This document shows positions 34,648-43,124 of a stretch of 64,000 bases of DNA, piece after piece. Where the stretch lies: the NCBI GenBank assembly GCA_038226175.1, contig JBBRQP010000006.1:1-64000 (forward strand), in the 5' to 3' direction. The translations under genes and the position numbers were made by a program. This DNA comes from JBBRQP01 sp038226175 (GTDB lineage Bacteria; Cyanobacteriota; Cyanobacteriia; Gloeobacterales; Anthocerotibacteraceae). The notes below the pieces were generated by a model. The model ran no database searches. It had not been told where the DNA came from and was given only the letters and a program-made list of their open reading frames with translations. Position 1 is the stretch's first letter. Each line of letters opens with the position of its first letter.

Positions 34648-34674
34648 CAGCTCTTGGTGTGACACCAAGAGCTG
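34648..34674 (+). terminator. Strong hairpin, possible terminator or attenuator
   Basis: CAGCTCTTGGTG and its exact reverse complement CACCAAGAGCTG are separated by TGA, giving a 12-bp perfect stem 10 bases after the hydrolase stop. There is no immediate T tract. A T6 run comes only about 20 bases later (34698-34703). It may be a weak terminator or RNA end, or may separate expression of the acyltransferase gene. Confidence 0.4.
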
Positions 34675-34723
34675 AAATTCAACGGGCTAAAATTCAATTT
34701 TTTGTATCTGAGGAGATGTTTGG

Positions 34724-35950
34724 ATGCTCAAATCTGAACCAGTAATAAATCATATTGCAATGCTTGATGGTGCTAGGGGAATTGCTTTTTTATCGGTCTT
34801 TTTGTTTCATCTGCATCTGAGATTCAATTGGCACTGGCTAGTTTTTGGTCTTGATGTACCTGCATTACTGTTTACCAATCGTGGAATTCATTTATTTTTT
34901 GCGCTCAGTGGCTACTTATTATTTAAGCCCTTAGTCAAAGCTATCAACAATAATACAGACCTGCCTGACCTTACTTATTTTGCTCAGCGACGATTTTTGC
35001 GTATTTTTCCAGCTTACTTATTTTATATTTTTGCGATCACAGGTTTGGCGTTATTATTTCAGCGTGTAGATATCTTAGACCTATACAAAATCACACTCTG
35101 GCAACAGCTAACTAGTCATATTTTGATGCTTCATATTTTTTCAGCTGCGACTCTTTATGGCTTAGAAGCCCCTTGGTGGTCTCAAGCTGTGGAGTTTCAT
35201 TTTTATATATTTTTAGGTGTAACTATCTTTGTGATGGGCCAGTTTTTTAGAAAACATCTCAGTGTCAAGACCCTACTTTATTTTAGCTATGGTGGTATTG
35301 GATTATCTGTGTTCTCACATTGGGCTTTTTTAGCGTTAGATCGTGTTCTGTCTTGGTTTGGACATGGTTATATAACCGGGGACTCTTGGGTTTTCAATCG
35401 TAATTTACCAGCACTCTTATACACTTTTGCCTGTGGTTTTCTACTGGCTATCTATCTGCATGCCGATCAGTGCATAGCTATCCGCAAAGCATCTCATAAC
35501 TTTTGGTCAGCCCTAATCGGGACGATAGGGTTACTTTTGTTGAGTAATTTACATAACGCTTTACCCAAAGTTGATTATTTTCTGGGTGATTTTTTACATA
35601 GTTTGGCGTGGTCTTTGATTCTGTTTGCATTGCTTAACCAACAGACGACATCTAATTCTTGGTTGATAGATAGTTTACGGCGCATTTTTTCCTGGCAGCC
35701 TTTCGTCTCTTTGGGTTTGATTTCTTATAGTTGTTACCTAGTCCATGACCCGCTGATCAAATTATTCCTTCCTCCCCTATTAGAAAAATTTGGTCATAGT
35801 CCACTTACTTATAGCTTAGGATGTTCATTAATCTTGCCCATTACTATTATTATTTCAACTATCACATTTCACTACATCGAGAAACCATGCATGCAACTCG
35901 GAATACACAAAAAGTCCCCCTCTACTCATGAGAAGGGGATACCGACTTAA
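34724..35950 (+). CDS. Acyltransferase-3 family membrane protein (OafA-like)
   Basis: 408 aa with about ten membrane helices. It starts HIAMLDGARGIAFLSVFLFHLHLRF, the catalytic-histidine helix of this family, and has IHLFFALSGYLLFKPL, then FAQRRFLRIFPAYLFYI with the conserved R-x10-R pattern. It ends ISYSCYLVHDPLIKLF and IEKP. Family members O-acetylate surface sugars at the membrane. GAGGAG precedes the ATG. The gene is A+T-rich relative to the preceding genes, suggesting separate acquisition. Its last 42 bases carry a terminator for the opposing gene. Confidence 0.87.
   Translation: MLKSEPVINHIAMLDGARGIAFLSVFLFHLHLRFNWHWLVFGLDVPALLFTNRGIHLFFALSGYLLFKPLVKAINNNTDLPDLTYFAQRRFLRIFPAYLFYIFAITGLALLFQRVDILDLYKITLWQQLTSHILMLHIFSAATLYGLEAPWWSQAVEFHFYIFLGVTIFVMGQFFRKHLSVKTLLYFSYGGIGLSVFSHWAFLALDRVLSWFGHGYITGDSWVFNRNLPALLYTFACGFLLAIYLHADQCIAIRKASHNFWSALIGTIGLLLLSNLHNALPKVDYFLGDFLHSLAWSLILFALLNQQTTSNSWLIDSLRRIFSWQPFVSLGLISYSCYLVHDPLIKLFLPPLLEKFGHSPLTYSLGCSLILPITIIISTITFHYIEKPCMQLGIHKKSPSTHEKGIPT
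35909..35939 (-). terminator. Rho-independent terminator of the 936-aa secreted protein gene
   Basis: On the minus strand TCCCC...GGGGA forms the base of a hairpin (35915-35939), with an inner CTC/GAG pairing around a short bulge. It is followed by CTTTTTG. It lies inside the last codons of the acyltransferase gene, so that gene's 3' end is shaped by it. Orientation and the T tract fit the minus-strand transcript. Confidence 0.55.
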
Positions 35951-35956
35951 AAACGC

Positions 35957-38767
35957 TTAATTGAGGGTAACGCTACCTCCAAGAGTGCCATTTCCGGTTA
36001 ACTCCTTGATATCTTGTACCCCATCGAGTAACCACCGCTGTACGCCACTATGAGAGCTTTCATCATTGTGGTAGAGATAAAGCTGACCATTATTGCTAAT
36101 CAAGGTCGGACTAAAGGCATTGCCCGCTGCACCTGAGAGTGCACCTGTGCCTAGAGATTCGGGTTTGTTGACATACCAGCTGCGCCCAAATTCGCCCACG
36201 AATAACCCGTCATCCCAAAAGTGCATAAACTGGTTGGCTTGCCCCAGTAGATTGACCGTCAGATCTGTCCAAAACTCGCCGTTATAGCCATAGACCACAT
36301 TGCGTCCACTGACCATGCTCAGGTTTCCAGCATACTGAATTGTGCCATCAATTTCGTAGGTCTGATAGGTTCCTGCATAGTCGGTCTGAGCAGCAGGGCT
36401 AGCTTTCCAGAGCCATTTATTGTCACCGAGTTTGACCCCACCCAGGTGCATGCCGTTATTACCACGGCTAGAGCAATCAAAGGTAATGACTATGTTACTC
36501 GAAGTAACTTTGACCCGTGATGGAAAAGGATTAGCATAGTGCCACCATGGGTCATTAGGATTGCTAGTTGAGACTTGTCCGAGCGTGGTGAGTGACCCCC
36601 AGCTTGGGTTGCCATAGACATCGAAGCCACTGAGCGCCTGACGATAAAAGGTTTGGGTACCGCCCTCAGTCAAATATTGCAATGAACCATCCGTCTCCAT
36701 AGTTTTATCTACAGAGAGCACCATGCCTGTCTGCCGTAAGCCAACTTTGACGGTTTTTTTCGGAATAGCCCCCACCCGCAATAGTGAAAAGCTCCCGATA
36801 GTTGCATCGTTGACCACCCCTGCAAAATTGAGATTAAACAGACCATCGGTAATCGTCACCGGAAAAGTTCGGCTCACAGCGGTATTAGCTGAACCAGCAG
36901 CAGCAACTACATCGAAGTTAGTGAGAATCGGTTGATCCTCGACATTGACATTAAATTTACGCTGACCTGTACCATTAAAATTTAACTCGGCAAAATTGAG
37001 CGTTAGCGTATAAGTTCCAGACTCCACTGGAATTTTGTAGAAGAAGTTAGGCCCATAACGCTCAGCACGAAATAGCGGCTGATCAGCAGTGTTCGCAATT
37101 TGATTATCCGTTGGCAAGAGATTGCCACTGGTGTAGGCGTATTCAGGCGACCAGCTCTGGTTTTGGCTATCGACATAGGAATCACCACCGACGCGGATGC
37201 GTAAGGGTGCTTGCGCTACTGCTGGGGGATTGGGATTAAGCTCAACCAAATCGGTCGTGCCGCCGCCTTCTAGACGGTCATACATGCCATAAGTGCGTCC
37301 ATTACTTAGCGTCGCTACTTGAGAGAAACCAGAATCTACTAGATTTTGGTAAGGCGTACCATAGCACCAGTTATTGACTAGATTCCAGGAACCATTGGTA
37401 CCGCCAAGGGATTTGCTGTAATCCACTTTAAATTCGAGGCATTCACTAAAGACACGGCTTGGATTGTTGACATCGACGGTTGCGACCCGATTAGCCTTCA
37501 AAAACATGATGTTCTCGATATACTGACGGCTGGCACTGAGGTGTAAGGCGCGGTAGTTACCGCTGTCATATACCCAAAACGAACCATCTGCTAACACGCT
37601 CAAAAACGTCAGCGGGGTATTAACAGGCTTAAACCAAAGTTTATCTGGGCTAACGGTAGGACCTTGAGCATAGCCACCTAGTTTGCTGTAAGTCCAGAGG
37701 CTGGCTCCTGCACTGTTGAAGGCTTTGACTTGATGGGTGGCTCCATCAGCAATTAAAACTAAATCATTGGTTTGTGGACTAACGGCGACAGCAAGCGGTA
37801 TCGCTACTGTGTTTACGGTTGCCGCTACCGTGGGATTACTGCCCAGATTGGTGTACCGCTGCACCACCGTTTTACCACTGACATCACAGATCACCCAAAG
37901 ATCGCCATTGGGTGCCATCGCCAGACCTTGGGGATTGGTTACAGAAATGGTACGCAGCAAGTTTCCGCCATTTTTGTCAAGGAGACGCACTTGATTAGCA
38001 CTCCCGTGCGCTACCGCTAAGATAGTGCCGGATTTTTGGACAGCAAGACCTGTAGTCGGGCTACTCCCGTCTTTGTCAATTACGTTATTCCAGTAGTTAG
38101 GGTCATAAATCCCCGTCCCTTGCACCACGCCATTAGGAAAAGCGTATTCTGATTTGTCACTCACCTGAAAGGCAACCACCCAACTGCTGGCATCGTAGCC
38201 TGTACCCGAGTTGGCATAATAAACCCGCTGTCCATCCGTTGCTACATAATTAAACGCACTTTTGTAATCACCATGGGCGATATCAAGCTGTTGTTGGGGC
38301 GTGTTGGTGCTAAAACTGTGCAGACCGGGCTGACCTTCGTTGTAGCCAACGGTATAAAATCCGTTGGTGCCATCAATTGCCATACCATTCATAGGCAACA
38401 GCGCGCGATGGACACTAGTTCCGGTTTCATTATCAGAAGTGTTACCAATCACGCCTTGCCAGACATAGTTGACGTTGTGATAGAGTACGCGAATTTGATA
38501 AGTACCACTGGCGACTTGTCCACCACTATCATCAGTGCCATTCCAAGTCGCGCTATGGCTGCCTGCTCCATAGCTCACCTTGCGCCACAAAGTTTTAACC
38601 AAAGTCCCATCAGTACGATAAGCTCCGGCACTTGTCGTATAGGTCTTATCTAAGGTAAAGCTGAAATTTAAGGAAGCGGCTAAAACCGATCCTGATCCAG
38701 CCCAAGCGAGTAAGCCTGCCAGTAACCATGCTCTTGTATTCATTCCCAATGCACGTAAATTTCTCAC
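35957..38767 (-). CDS. Large secreted protein with FlgD-Ig, propeller and malectin domains
   Basis: 936 aa. Signal peptide about 1-31 (ends VLA-ASL). FlgD-Ig-like domain (about 32-100; VKTLWRKVSYGAGSHSATWNGTDDSGG). NHL-like propeller repeats (about 105-500; GLAMAPNGDLWVI and GLAVQKSGTILAV). Malectin domain (about 521-660; LRIRVGGDSYVD, FYKIPVESGTYTLTLNFAE). A second repeat-rich region follows to the end. The malectin domain resembles those in the protein at 25536. Start: GTG 38767 after AAGGGG is better placed than the internal ATG of residue 9 (38743). It faces the acyltransferase gene. Probable role: cell-surface sugar-binding protein working with the polysaccharide. Confidence 0.82.
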   Translation of the reverse strand: MRNLRALGMNTRAWLLAGLLAWAGSGSVLAASLNFSFTLDKTYTTSAGAYRTDGTLVKTLWRKVSYGAGSHSATWNGTDDSGGQVASGTYQIRVLYHNVNYVWQGVIGNTSDNETGTSVHRALLPMNGMAIDGTNGFYTVGYNEGQPGLHSFSTNTPQQQLDIAHGDYKSAFNYVATDGQRVYYANSGTGYDASSWVVAFQVSDKSEYAFPNGVVQGTGIYDPNYWNNVIDKDGSSPTTGLAVQKSGTILAVAHGSANQVRLLDKNGGNLLRTISVTNPQGLAMAPNGDLWVICDVSGKTVVQRYTNLGSNPTVAATVNTVAIPLAVAVSPQTNDLVLIADGATHQVKAFNSAGASLWTYSKLGGYAQGPTVSPDKLWFKPVNTPLTFLSVLADGSFWVYDSGNYRALHLSASRQYIENIMFLKANRVATVDVNNPSRVFSECLEFKVDYSKSLGGTNGSWNLVNNWCYGTPYQNLVDSGFSQVATLSNGRTYGMYDRLEGGGTTDLVELNPNPPAVAQAPLRIRVGGDSYVDSQNQSWSPEYAYTSGNLLPTDNQIANTADQPLFRAERYGPNFFYKIPVESGTYTLTLNFAELNFNGTGQRKFNVNVEDQPILTNFDVVAAAGSANTAVSRTFPVTITDGLFNLNFAGVVNDATIGSFSLLRVGAIPKKTVKVGLRQTGMVLSVDKTMETDGSLQYLTEGGTQTFYRQALSGFDVYGNPSWGSLTTLGQVSTSNPNDPWWHYANPFPSRVKVTSSNIVITFDCSSRGNNGMHLGGVKLGDNKWLWKASPAAQTDYAGTYQTYEIDGTIQYAGNLSMVSGRNVVYGYNGEFWTDLTVNLLGQANQFMHFWDDGLFVGEFGRSWYVNKPESLGTGALSGAAGNAFSPTLISNNGQLYLYHNDESSHSGVQRWLLDGVQDIKELTGNGTLGGSVTLN

Positions 38768-38834
38768 AATTTCCCCTTAAAGTCACTCTTTAGTCGCTAT
38801 TTAATCCCATTAGGTTCAACGAAGAACAAAACTA

Positions 38835-38863
38835 CGTATACTCACTAACAAAATGTCTCACAA
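38835..38863 (-). promoter_or_regulatory. Candidate promoter of the 936-aa secreted protein gene
   Basis: On the minus strand TTGTGA (38858-38863) and TATACG (38835-38840) are spaced by 17 bases, about 70 bases before the GTG start. Agreement with the -10 consensus is moderate, and the area is AT-rich, so chance matches are likely. Confidence 0.25.
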
Positions 38864-39263
38864 AATACATTGACCTAATAGATACCACTGAGTTTTTGAC
38901 CAAATTAATAATTTATATACACTAAATATGTAATTATTAAAATTTTTATAATTGGCTAAGATAGCTTGCTAGAGAGAGTTTTACTTTTTGATTTGATCGA
39001 ATAAGATTTTTATTTTTAGTCTGCCTAATTATCAAAATACAATTTTAAATTTAGGCAAAATTACGTAAATTCTAGTTATGCATATCTTGAGCGATTTTGC
39101 AAATAAATAATAAAATAAGTGTAAACCGCAGTGAACTCAAGTGTAATTTTTGGCTGCGGGATCAAGGATAGTTCACATTAAGATTGGATCACTGATTGCC
39201 AAAGGCTTCAAAAGAATTTGTGAGGTTTTTACTTTTGCGATCAATTTATTGTTACAGTTGTCC

Positions 39264-39291
39264 TTCTGTTTCACCGTAAGTTTTTTATAAT
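39264..39291 (+). promoter_or_regulatory. Candidate promoter of the nfeD gene
   Basis: A perfect TATAAT (39286-39291) lies 16 bases after TTCTGT (39264-39269), a weak -35. The nfeD start is about 74 bases downstream. Confidence 0.3.
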
Positions 39292-39364
39292 TTCTGCTGC
39301 CAAAATCCCCCAAAACTCCATCTGCTAAGATAAAAAAGAACCTCTGGTAAGTCACTCATACACT

Positions 39365-39793
39365 ATGAAGTTTTCCCCTACAGTCTGGTGGTTGATTGGT
39401 GGCTTGGGGTTGTTGGTCATTGAATTTTTTACCCCATTTCAGGTGGCAGGAGCCGTGGGCATTGCGGCTATTGGGGTAGCTTTTTTGAGTTTAGTGATTC
39501 CTTGGTTGCCAGGGCAAATTCTATTATTAGTTTTGATGTCAGGACTCTTATTTTGGGCGGCTCGCCAATATTTTACGCCCAAAACCTACCGCGATCCCCT
39601 ATCACGCCAAGACCGCGCCCGCACAGTTCAAGCGATCGTCCCCGGACAATTAGGGCGCGTCAGCATGGGCGGCACCACTTGGAACGCGCGATGTACGCTC
39701 CCGGATGTGACCATTGACCCCGAGCAAGAAGTTTTGGTGGTCGGACGTGACGGTAATATTTTGAACGTGATGCCGATGAATCTCATTCAGTAA
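39365..39793 (+). CDS. NfeD-like membrane protein
   Basis: 142 aa. Two to three hydrophobic helices fill residues 8-70 (VWWLIGGLGLLVIEFFTPF, VGIAAIGVAFLSLVI, ILLLVLMSGLLFWAA). The C-terminal OB-like domain (about 82-140) has GQLGRVSMGGTTWNARC and EQEVLVVGRDGNILNV, the typical NfeD fold. It lies 12 bp before an SPFH/stomatin gene, the normal genetic partner. Together they are thought to organise membrane microdomains and protein quality control. Confidence 0.88.
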   Translation: MKFSPTVWWLIGGLGLLVIEFFTPFQVAGAVGIAAIGVAFLSLVIPWLPGQILLLVLMSGLLFWAARQYFTPKTYRDPLSRQDRARTVQAIVPGQLGRVSMGGTTWNARCTLPDVTIDPEQEVLVVGRDGNILNVMPMNLIQ

Positions 39794-39805
39794 AGGAGTT
39801 GGGCC

Positions 39806-40756
39806 ATGGATGTGTTGCTTTTGATTCTGGGGGGATTGGGTTTGGCAGTATTAGGCAGTAGTGCGCGCATTGTCAATCAGGGTGATCAGACCTTAGTAGA
39901 GCGGCTAGGGCGATTTCATGCACGTTGGGAGCCAGGCTTACACTTTTTGATCCCGCTACTTGACCGGATGGCCTATCGAGAAACCACCAAAGAACAAGTT
40001 TTGGATGTACAACCGCAAAAATGCATCACTAGCGATAATGTCTCCCTCGAAGCTGATGCTATTCTCTACTGGCGCATTGTCGATATAGAACGCGCCTGTT
40101 ATGCCGTAGCCGATATCCGAGCAGCTTTAGTCAATCTCGTACTGACCGCTTTGCGCTCAGAGATTGGCAAGTTGGAACTTGATGAAACATTTTCCTCACG
40201 CGCTGAGATCAACCAGATTTTACTTACCCAACTCGACGAAGCTACCGACCCTTGGGGCATCAAAGTTACCCGAGTTGAGGTCAAAAATATCACGCCTTCG
40301 CGCACAGTGCTTGACTCTATGGAATTACAAATGGCAGCAGAACGTAATAAGCGTGCCGTAATTCTTAACTCCGAAGGCGACAAACAATCTAAGATCAATA
40401 GTGCCGAAGGTACGGCTCAGTCCTCCTTAATTGCCGCTGAAGCCGAAAAGAAACAACAGCTCCTGCGTGCCGAAGGCGTGGCTCAAGCCCTACAAACTAT
40501 CGCCTCTACGCTTGATACTTACCCTGCAGCCCGTGAGGCATTGCAGTTTTATTTGGCTCAAAATTATCTCGACACCACCCAAAAAGTCGGTCAAAGTCCC
40601 AGTAGCAAAGTTATGTTTATGGATCCTAATAGTATCTCTGGGTCATTGAATGGTCTAATGTCTGTGCTAAGCAAGGTCGATAGCCAACCCTTAAATTTGC
40701 CTGCCGATAATACCCTACTTCAGCCCCTAAAACCCTTGTCCCACGAGAAGCCCTGA
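39806..40756 (+). CDS. SPFH/Band 7 (stomatin-like) membrane protein
   Basis: 316 aa. N-terminal membrane hairpin (MDVLLLILGGLGLAVLGSSARIV). Band 7 domain follows (VNQGDQTLVERLGRFHARWEPGLHFLIPLLDR, QEVLDVQPQKCITSDNVSLEADAILYWRI-like). The coiled coil is rich in E/A/K (about 180-225, AEGTAQSSLIAAEAEKKQQLLRAEG), as in stomatin and QmcA. Its usual partner, NfeD, is upstream. The stop shares one base with the next ATG. Confidence 0.9.
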   Translation: MDVLLLILGGLGLAVLGSSARIVNQGDQTLVERLGRFHARWEPGLHFLIPLLDRMAYRETTKEQVLDVQPQKCITSDNVSLEADAILYWRIVDIERACYAVADIRAALVNLVLTALRSEIGKLELDETFSSRAEINQILLTQLDEATDPWGIKVTRVEVKNITPSRTVLDSMELQMAAERNKRAVILNSEGDKQSKINSAEGTAQSSLIAAEAEKKQQLLRAEGVAQALQTIASTLDTYPAAREALQFYLAQNYLDTTQKVGQSPSSKVMFMDPNSISGSLNGLMSVLSKVDSQPLNLPADNTLLQPLKPLSHEKP

Positions 40757-41166
40757 TGCTCTACACTATCCAACGTCAACTCACCGTTGTCCTCCAAAAC
40801 CAACCGGGTCGCCTTGCCGATATCACGACCTTGCTCGCAGACGAACATATCAATATCGAAGCGCTGGCTTTAGTAGACAATATCGAACAAGCCTTTATTC
40901 GCTTGATCACCAGTGACCCAACCAATTGTAAACAGCTTTTAGTAGCCGCTGGCTATCACGTGGTCGAAGCTGATGTCTTGGTCTTAGATTTGACTGACAA
41001 ACTTGGGACACTGGCTCTAGTCAGTCAAGCGCTTGCCGCCGCTCAGTTAAATATTGATTTTGTCTATGGCAGTGTCCATCGGGTTGGTGAAAAAACCCGC
41101 TTAGTGGTCAAAGTCTCGAATATTGCCAAAGCACGTCAGGTACTTGATTGCTTGACGGAGGCTTAA
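40756..41166 (+). CDS. ACT-domain protein (two ACT-like repeats)
   Basis: 136 aa. The first ACT domain is clear (LTVVLQNQPGRLADITTLLADEHINIEALALVD). The second (about 78-130; VLDLTDKLGTLALVSQALAAAQLNIDFVYGSV) has the same layout. ACT domains bind small ligands such as amino acids and regulate enzymes. There is no catalytic domain in the chain. It starts one base from the SPFH gene end and abuts the Rossmann-like gene, so it could be a regulatory subunit for that protein. Confidence 0.8.
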   Translation: MLYTIQRQLTVVLQNQPGRLADITTLLADEHINIEALALVDNIEQAFIRLITSDPTNCKQLLVAAGYHVVEADVLVLDLTDKLGTLALVSQALAAAQLNIDFVYGSVHRVGEKTRLVVKVSNIAKARQVLDCLTEA

Positions 41167-42330
41167 GTGATACGTCCGGGCAACATCGGCATTTTACCGG
41201 CAGGAGCTTTGGGTGTCAGTTTTTTTTATCATTTGACCGGACACCTCGCGGACTTGAGTGGCGGGGTTAGTTTTATCGAACGCCAAGGTTCCGCTAGTGC
41301 CAAAATGCTCCAAGAAGTAGGATATCTGCAAATAGTGCCCGATGACCAGGTCTGCCAACGCCTATCTACGCAGGCCATTGTGCAACCAGATTTGCTGACA
41401 TGTTATCAGCGCGGTACGCTTCCAGAAGTGCTCTTAGTTTGCCCCAATCCCGATCAGCTCCTTGAGGTGATTACGGCTTGTGTACAGTTGCTCATTGAGA
41501 TTCACGAGCGCGGTCAATTAACCACCAAAAATCTACCTTTTCCCTGTGTAGTGCTCTGTGCCAATGGCATTTATTTTCAGCGAGTTCGCCAATTTTTTAT
41601 TGAGAAACTCGAAGAAGGGACACTTTTTGGACAATTGCCCGACCTTTGGCCTGAGCTGATGCCCAAGATTGTTGGTCATCTGATGCGGGGCGTGACTATT
41701 CAAACCGGGGTGCGTGAGGGTTCGGGAGCTAATACCCTCTATCGTCCAGGACCTAGTGGTCTGACCCGTTTGGCTGGCGGAGACCTTCAGCTAAGAGAAC
41801 GCTGTGCCCAAGTTTTGTGCGCCCACGGCGGTTGGTTTGAATTAGCCACGGATCGTTCACCGACCCGTTTGGAGTTTGATAAAGCCTTGCTCAATCTTGT
41901 GTGTAATCTACTCGGTCAACTCTATGCCATTGATGAGCTAGGGAATTTTTGTTTATTGACCGTAGGCGAGGTGCTAGTTCCTGCTCATGCAATTCAGATT
42001 AAAGAACTGATAGGTCACGTCCTGCGCGTTGGTCAAGCCGTCAAAGCCTATCCAGCCGAAGAGACTATTGACCGACTCTACACCCATCTCATTACTGTCA
42101 GCCAACCTCATCATGGTCATGTACCTTCTAGTTTGCAATGGGTTGGCCTACGCTTGCGCCTAGGAATTTTGTCTCCAGAAGTCACACCTACCGAATCTTG
42201 GTTGGTCGATCCACTGATGCGCTATGCCCGTTCGGCAGGTCTAGAAGATACTGCTACGTATTTTGAGCAGTTGAAACTTGCTTTGGTAGAAAAATTAACC
42301 TGTGCAATTCGTCATAAAAATGGCCTTTGA
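41167..42330 (+). CDS. Rossmann-type protein, ketopantoate reductase-like, function unknown
   Basis: 387 aa, probable GTG start at 41167, directly after the ACT gene stop and with GGAGG at 41157-41161. The N-terminus IGILPAGALGVSFFYHLTG resembles the dinucleotide motif of ketopantoate reductase-like proteins. VLLVCPNPDQLLEV and LPFPCVVLCANGIYFQRV follow, as in the middle of that fold. The second half (about 225-330) is helical, containing KALLNLVCNLLGQLYAI, the likely dimer helices. I recognise the fold but not the substrate. Linkage with an ACT protein suggests a ligand-regulated dehydrogenase. Confidence 0.55.
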   Translation: MIRPGNIGILPAGALGVSFFYHLTGHLADLSGGVSFIERQGSASAKMLQEVGYLQIVPDDQVCQRLSTQAIVQPDLLTCYQRGTLPEVLLVCPNPDQLLEVITACVQLLIEIHERGQLTTKNLPFPCVVLCANGIYFQRVRQFFIEKLEEGTLFGQLPDLWPELMPKIVGHLMRGVTIQTGVREGSGANTLYRPGPSGLTRLAGGDLQLRERCAQVLCAHGGWFELATDRSPTRLEFDKALLNLVCNLLGQLYAIDELGNFCLLTVGEVLVPAHAIQIKELIGHVLRVGQAVKAYPAEETIDRLYTHLITVSQPHHGHVPSSLQWVGLRLRLGILSPEVTPTESWLVDPLMRYARSAGLEDTATYFEQLKLALVEKLTCAIRHKNGL

Positions 42331-42446
42331 GCCTCATAAGTAGCTAACTATTTGAGAGAGAGCGGTGCTTGTAGAGGTAACCATACTTTTAGTTAACCAA
42401 AAAGCTCGGTAATTGTAGTAAAGCTGATACTAGATCATGACCTTCC

Positions 42447-42763
42447 TTACTTTTTGGTTGGTGTTGCGGCTGCAAAATGAGCCCTAGGTAGGTGTTCTTG
42501 AGGATCCATCATCCAGGTTAAGTGGGTACAAAATATTACTTTATTCGTGACCCGCGTCAAAGACTGATCGGCAGATAAAATCCCAATTACCCAATCAGGC
42601 AGCAGGCTAACAATATTTGCCACTTAGCCTTGTTGATCACGTGGCATGGCCTAGGCTTCTCCCCAATATAACTGTTGCTAAATTCAGCCGCAGGTTTGGT
42701 CTCGGGCATAGCCAAAACCTCCGCAAGGGTTAACTGGGTATGGGTCTGCAACAGAGTGGTCAT
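42447..42763 (-). pseudogene. Decayed Uma2 (DUF820) family gene
   Basis: On the minus strand ATG 42763 follows AGGAA and reads MTTLLQTHTQLTLAEVLAMP, then ETKPAAEFSNSYIGEKP, like the N-terminus of Uma2-family proteins (TLEEFL..PETKPASEY..G.I..KP). That frame stops at 42587. In another frame, LPDWVIGILSADQSLTRV and LTWMMDPQEH give the C-terminal half of the family (PDWVIEILSPDQSQTKV and GWLIDP). It ends at a TAA at 42447. About half of a normal gene is missing in the centre, with a frameshift. The remaining bases 42331-42446 and 42764-42838 hold nothing recognisable. Confidence 0.72.
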
Positions 42764-42838
42764 AATTAGTTCCTATCGCAAAAGAACATAGATTGCGTTA
42801 CGTTCAATAATACTACATAACAAATCTGCCCTATTTAG

Positions 42839-43120
42839 TTAGCTACTGCTCGACAAACACGGTGGGTTTTCGAGCGCTGGTTTGAGTAGCAAAGCTAGAC
42901 GCTCTGGCGAAACCTGAGGGGCAGGGCGCGGAAAAGAGCGTCCATTCACGATCAGTACCGGAATACTAAATTGATAACGGGCTTGCCATTCCTCACAAGT
43001 CGTGATGTCACGTAGCTCGAGTTTAAATTCAGGAACAGCGGGCAAAGAACGCAGCTTTTGGATCAACCCATGACAAAGGGGACAATCAGGCTTGGTATAA
43101 ACAACGATGCTCGCAAACAC
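42839..43120 (-). CDS. Glutaredoxin-like thioredoxin-fold protein
   Basis: 93 aa. The redox motif CPLC is at residues 13-16 (VVYTKPDCPLCHGLIQKLRSL), with the cis-proline loop FSIPVLIVNG near 51-60. The shape is that of the DUF836/glutaredoxin-like family, which is short and monothiol or dithiol. It acts in the cytoplasm, substrate unknown. It begins 4 bp after the hydrolase stop, so the two are co-transcribed from the hydrolase side. Confidence 0.82.
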   Translation of the reverse strand: MFASIVVYTKPDCPLCHGLIQKLRSLPAVPEFKLELRDITTCEEWQARYQFSIPVLIVNGRSFPRPAPQVSPERLALLLKPALENPPCLSSSS

Positions 43121-43124
43121 AAGC

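Larger units (their letters stand above)
38768..39364. other. AT-rich divergent intergenic region (597 bp)
   Basis: It separates the minus-strand secreted protein from the plus-strand nfeD gene. It is much more A+T-rich than its surroundings. I see no coding frame worth calling; the 60-codon minus-strand frame at 39173-39355 lacks a ribosome site and looks random. An inverted pair TGCCTAA (39022-39028) and TTAGGCA (39051-39057) lies in the middle. The region presumably holds two divergent promoters and may be a binding site for nucleoid proteins. Confidence 0.5.

Noticed and set aside
39173..39355. 60-codon minus-strand frame before nfeD
   Set aside because: AT-rich, Lys/Asn/Ile-heavy sequence without a ribosome site or recognisable motif. 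Likely chance.
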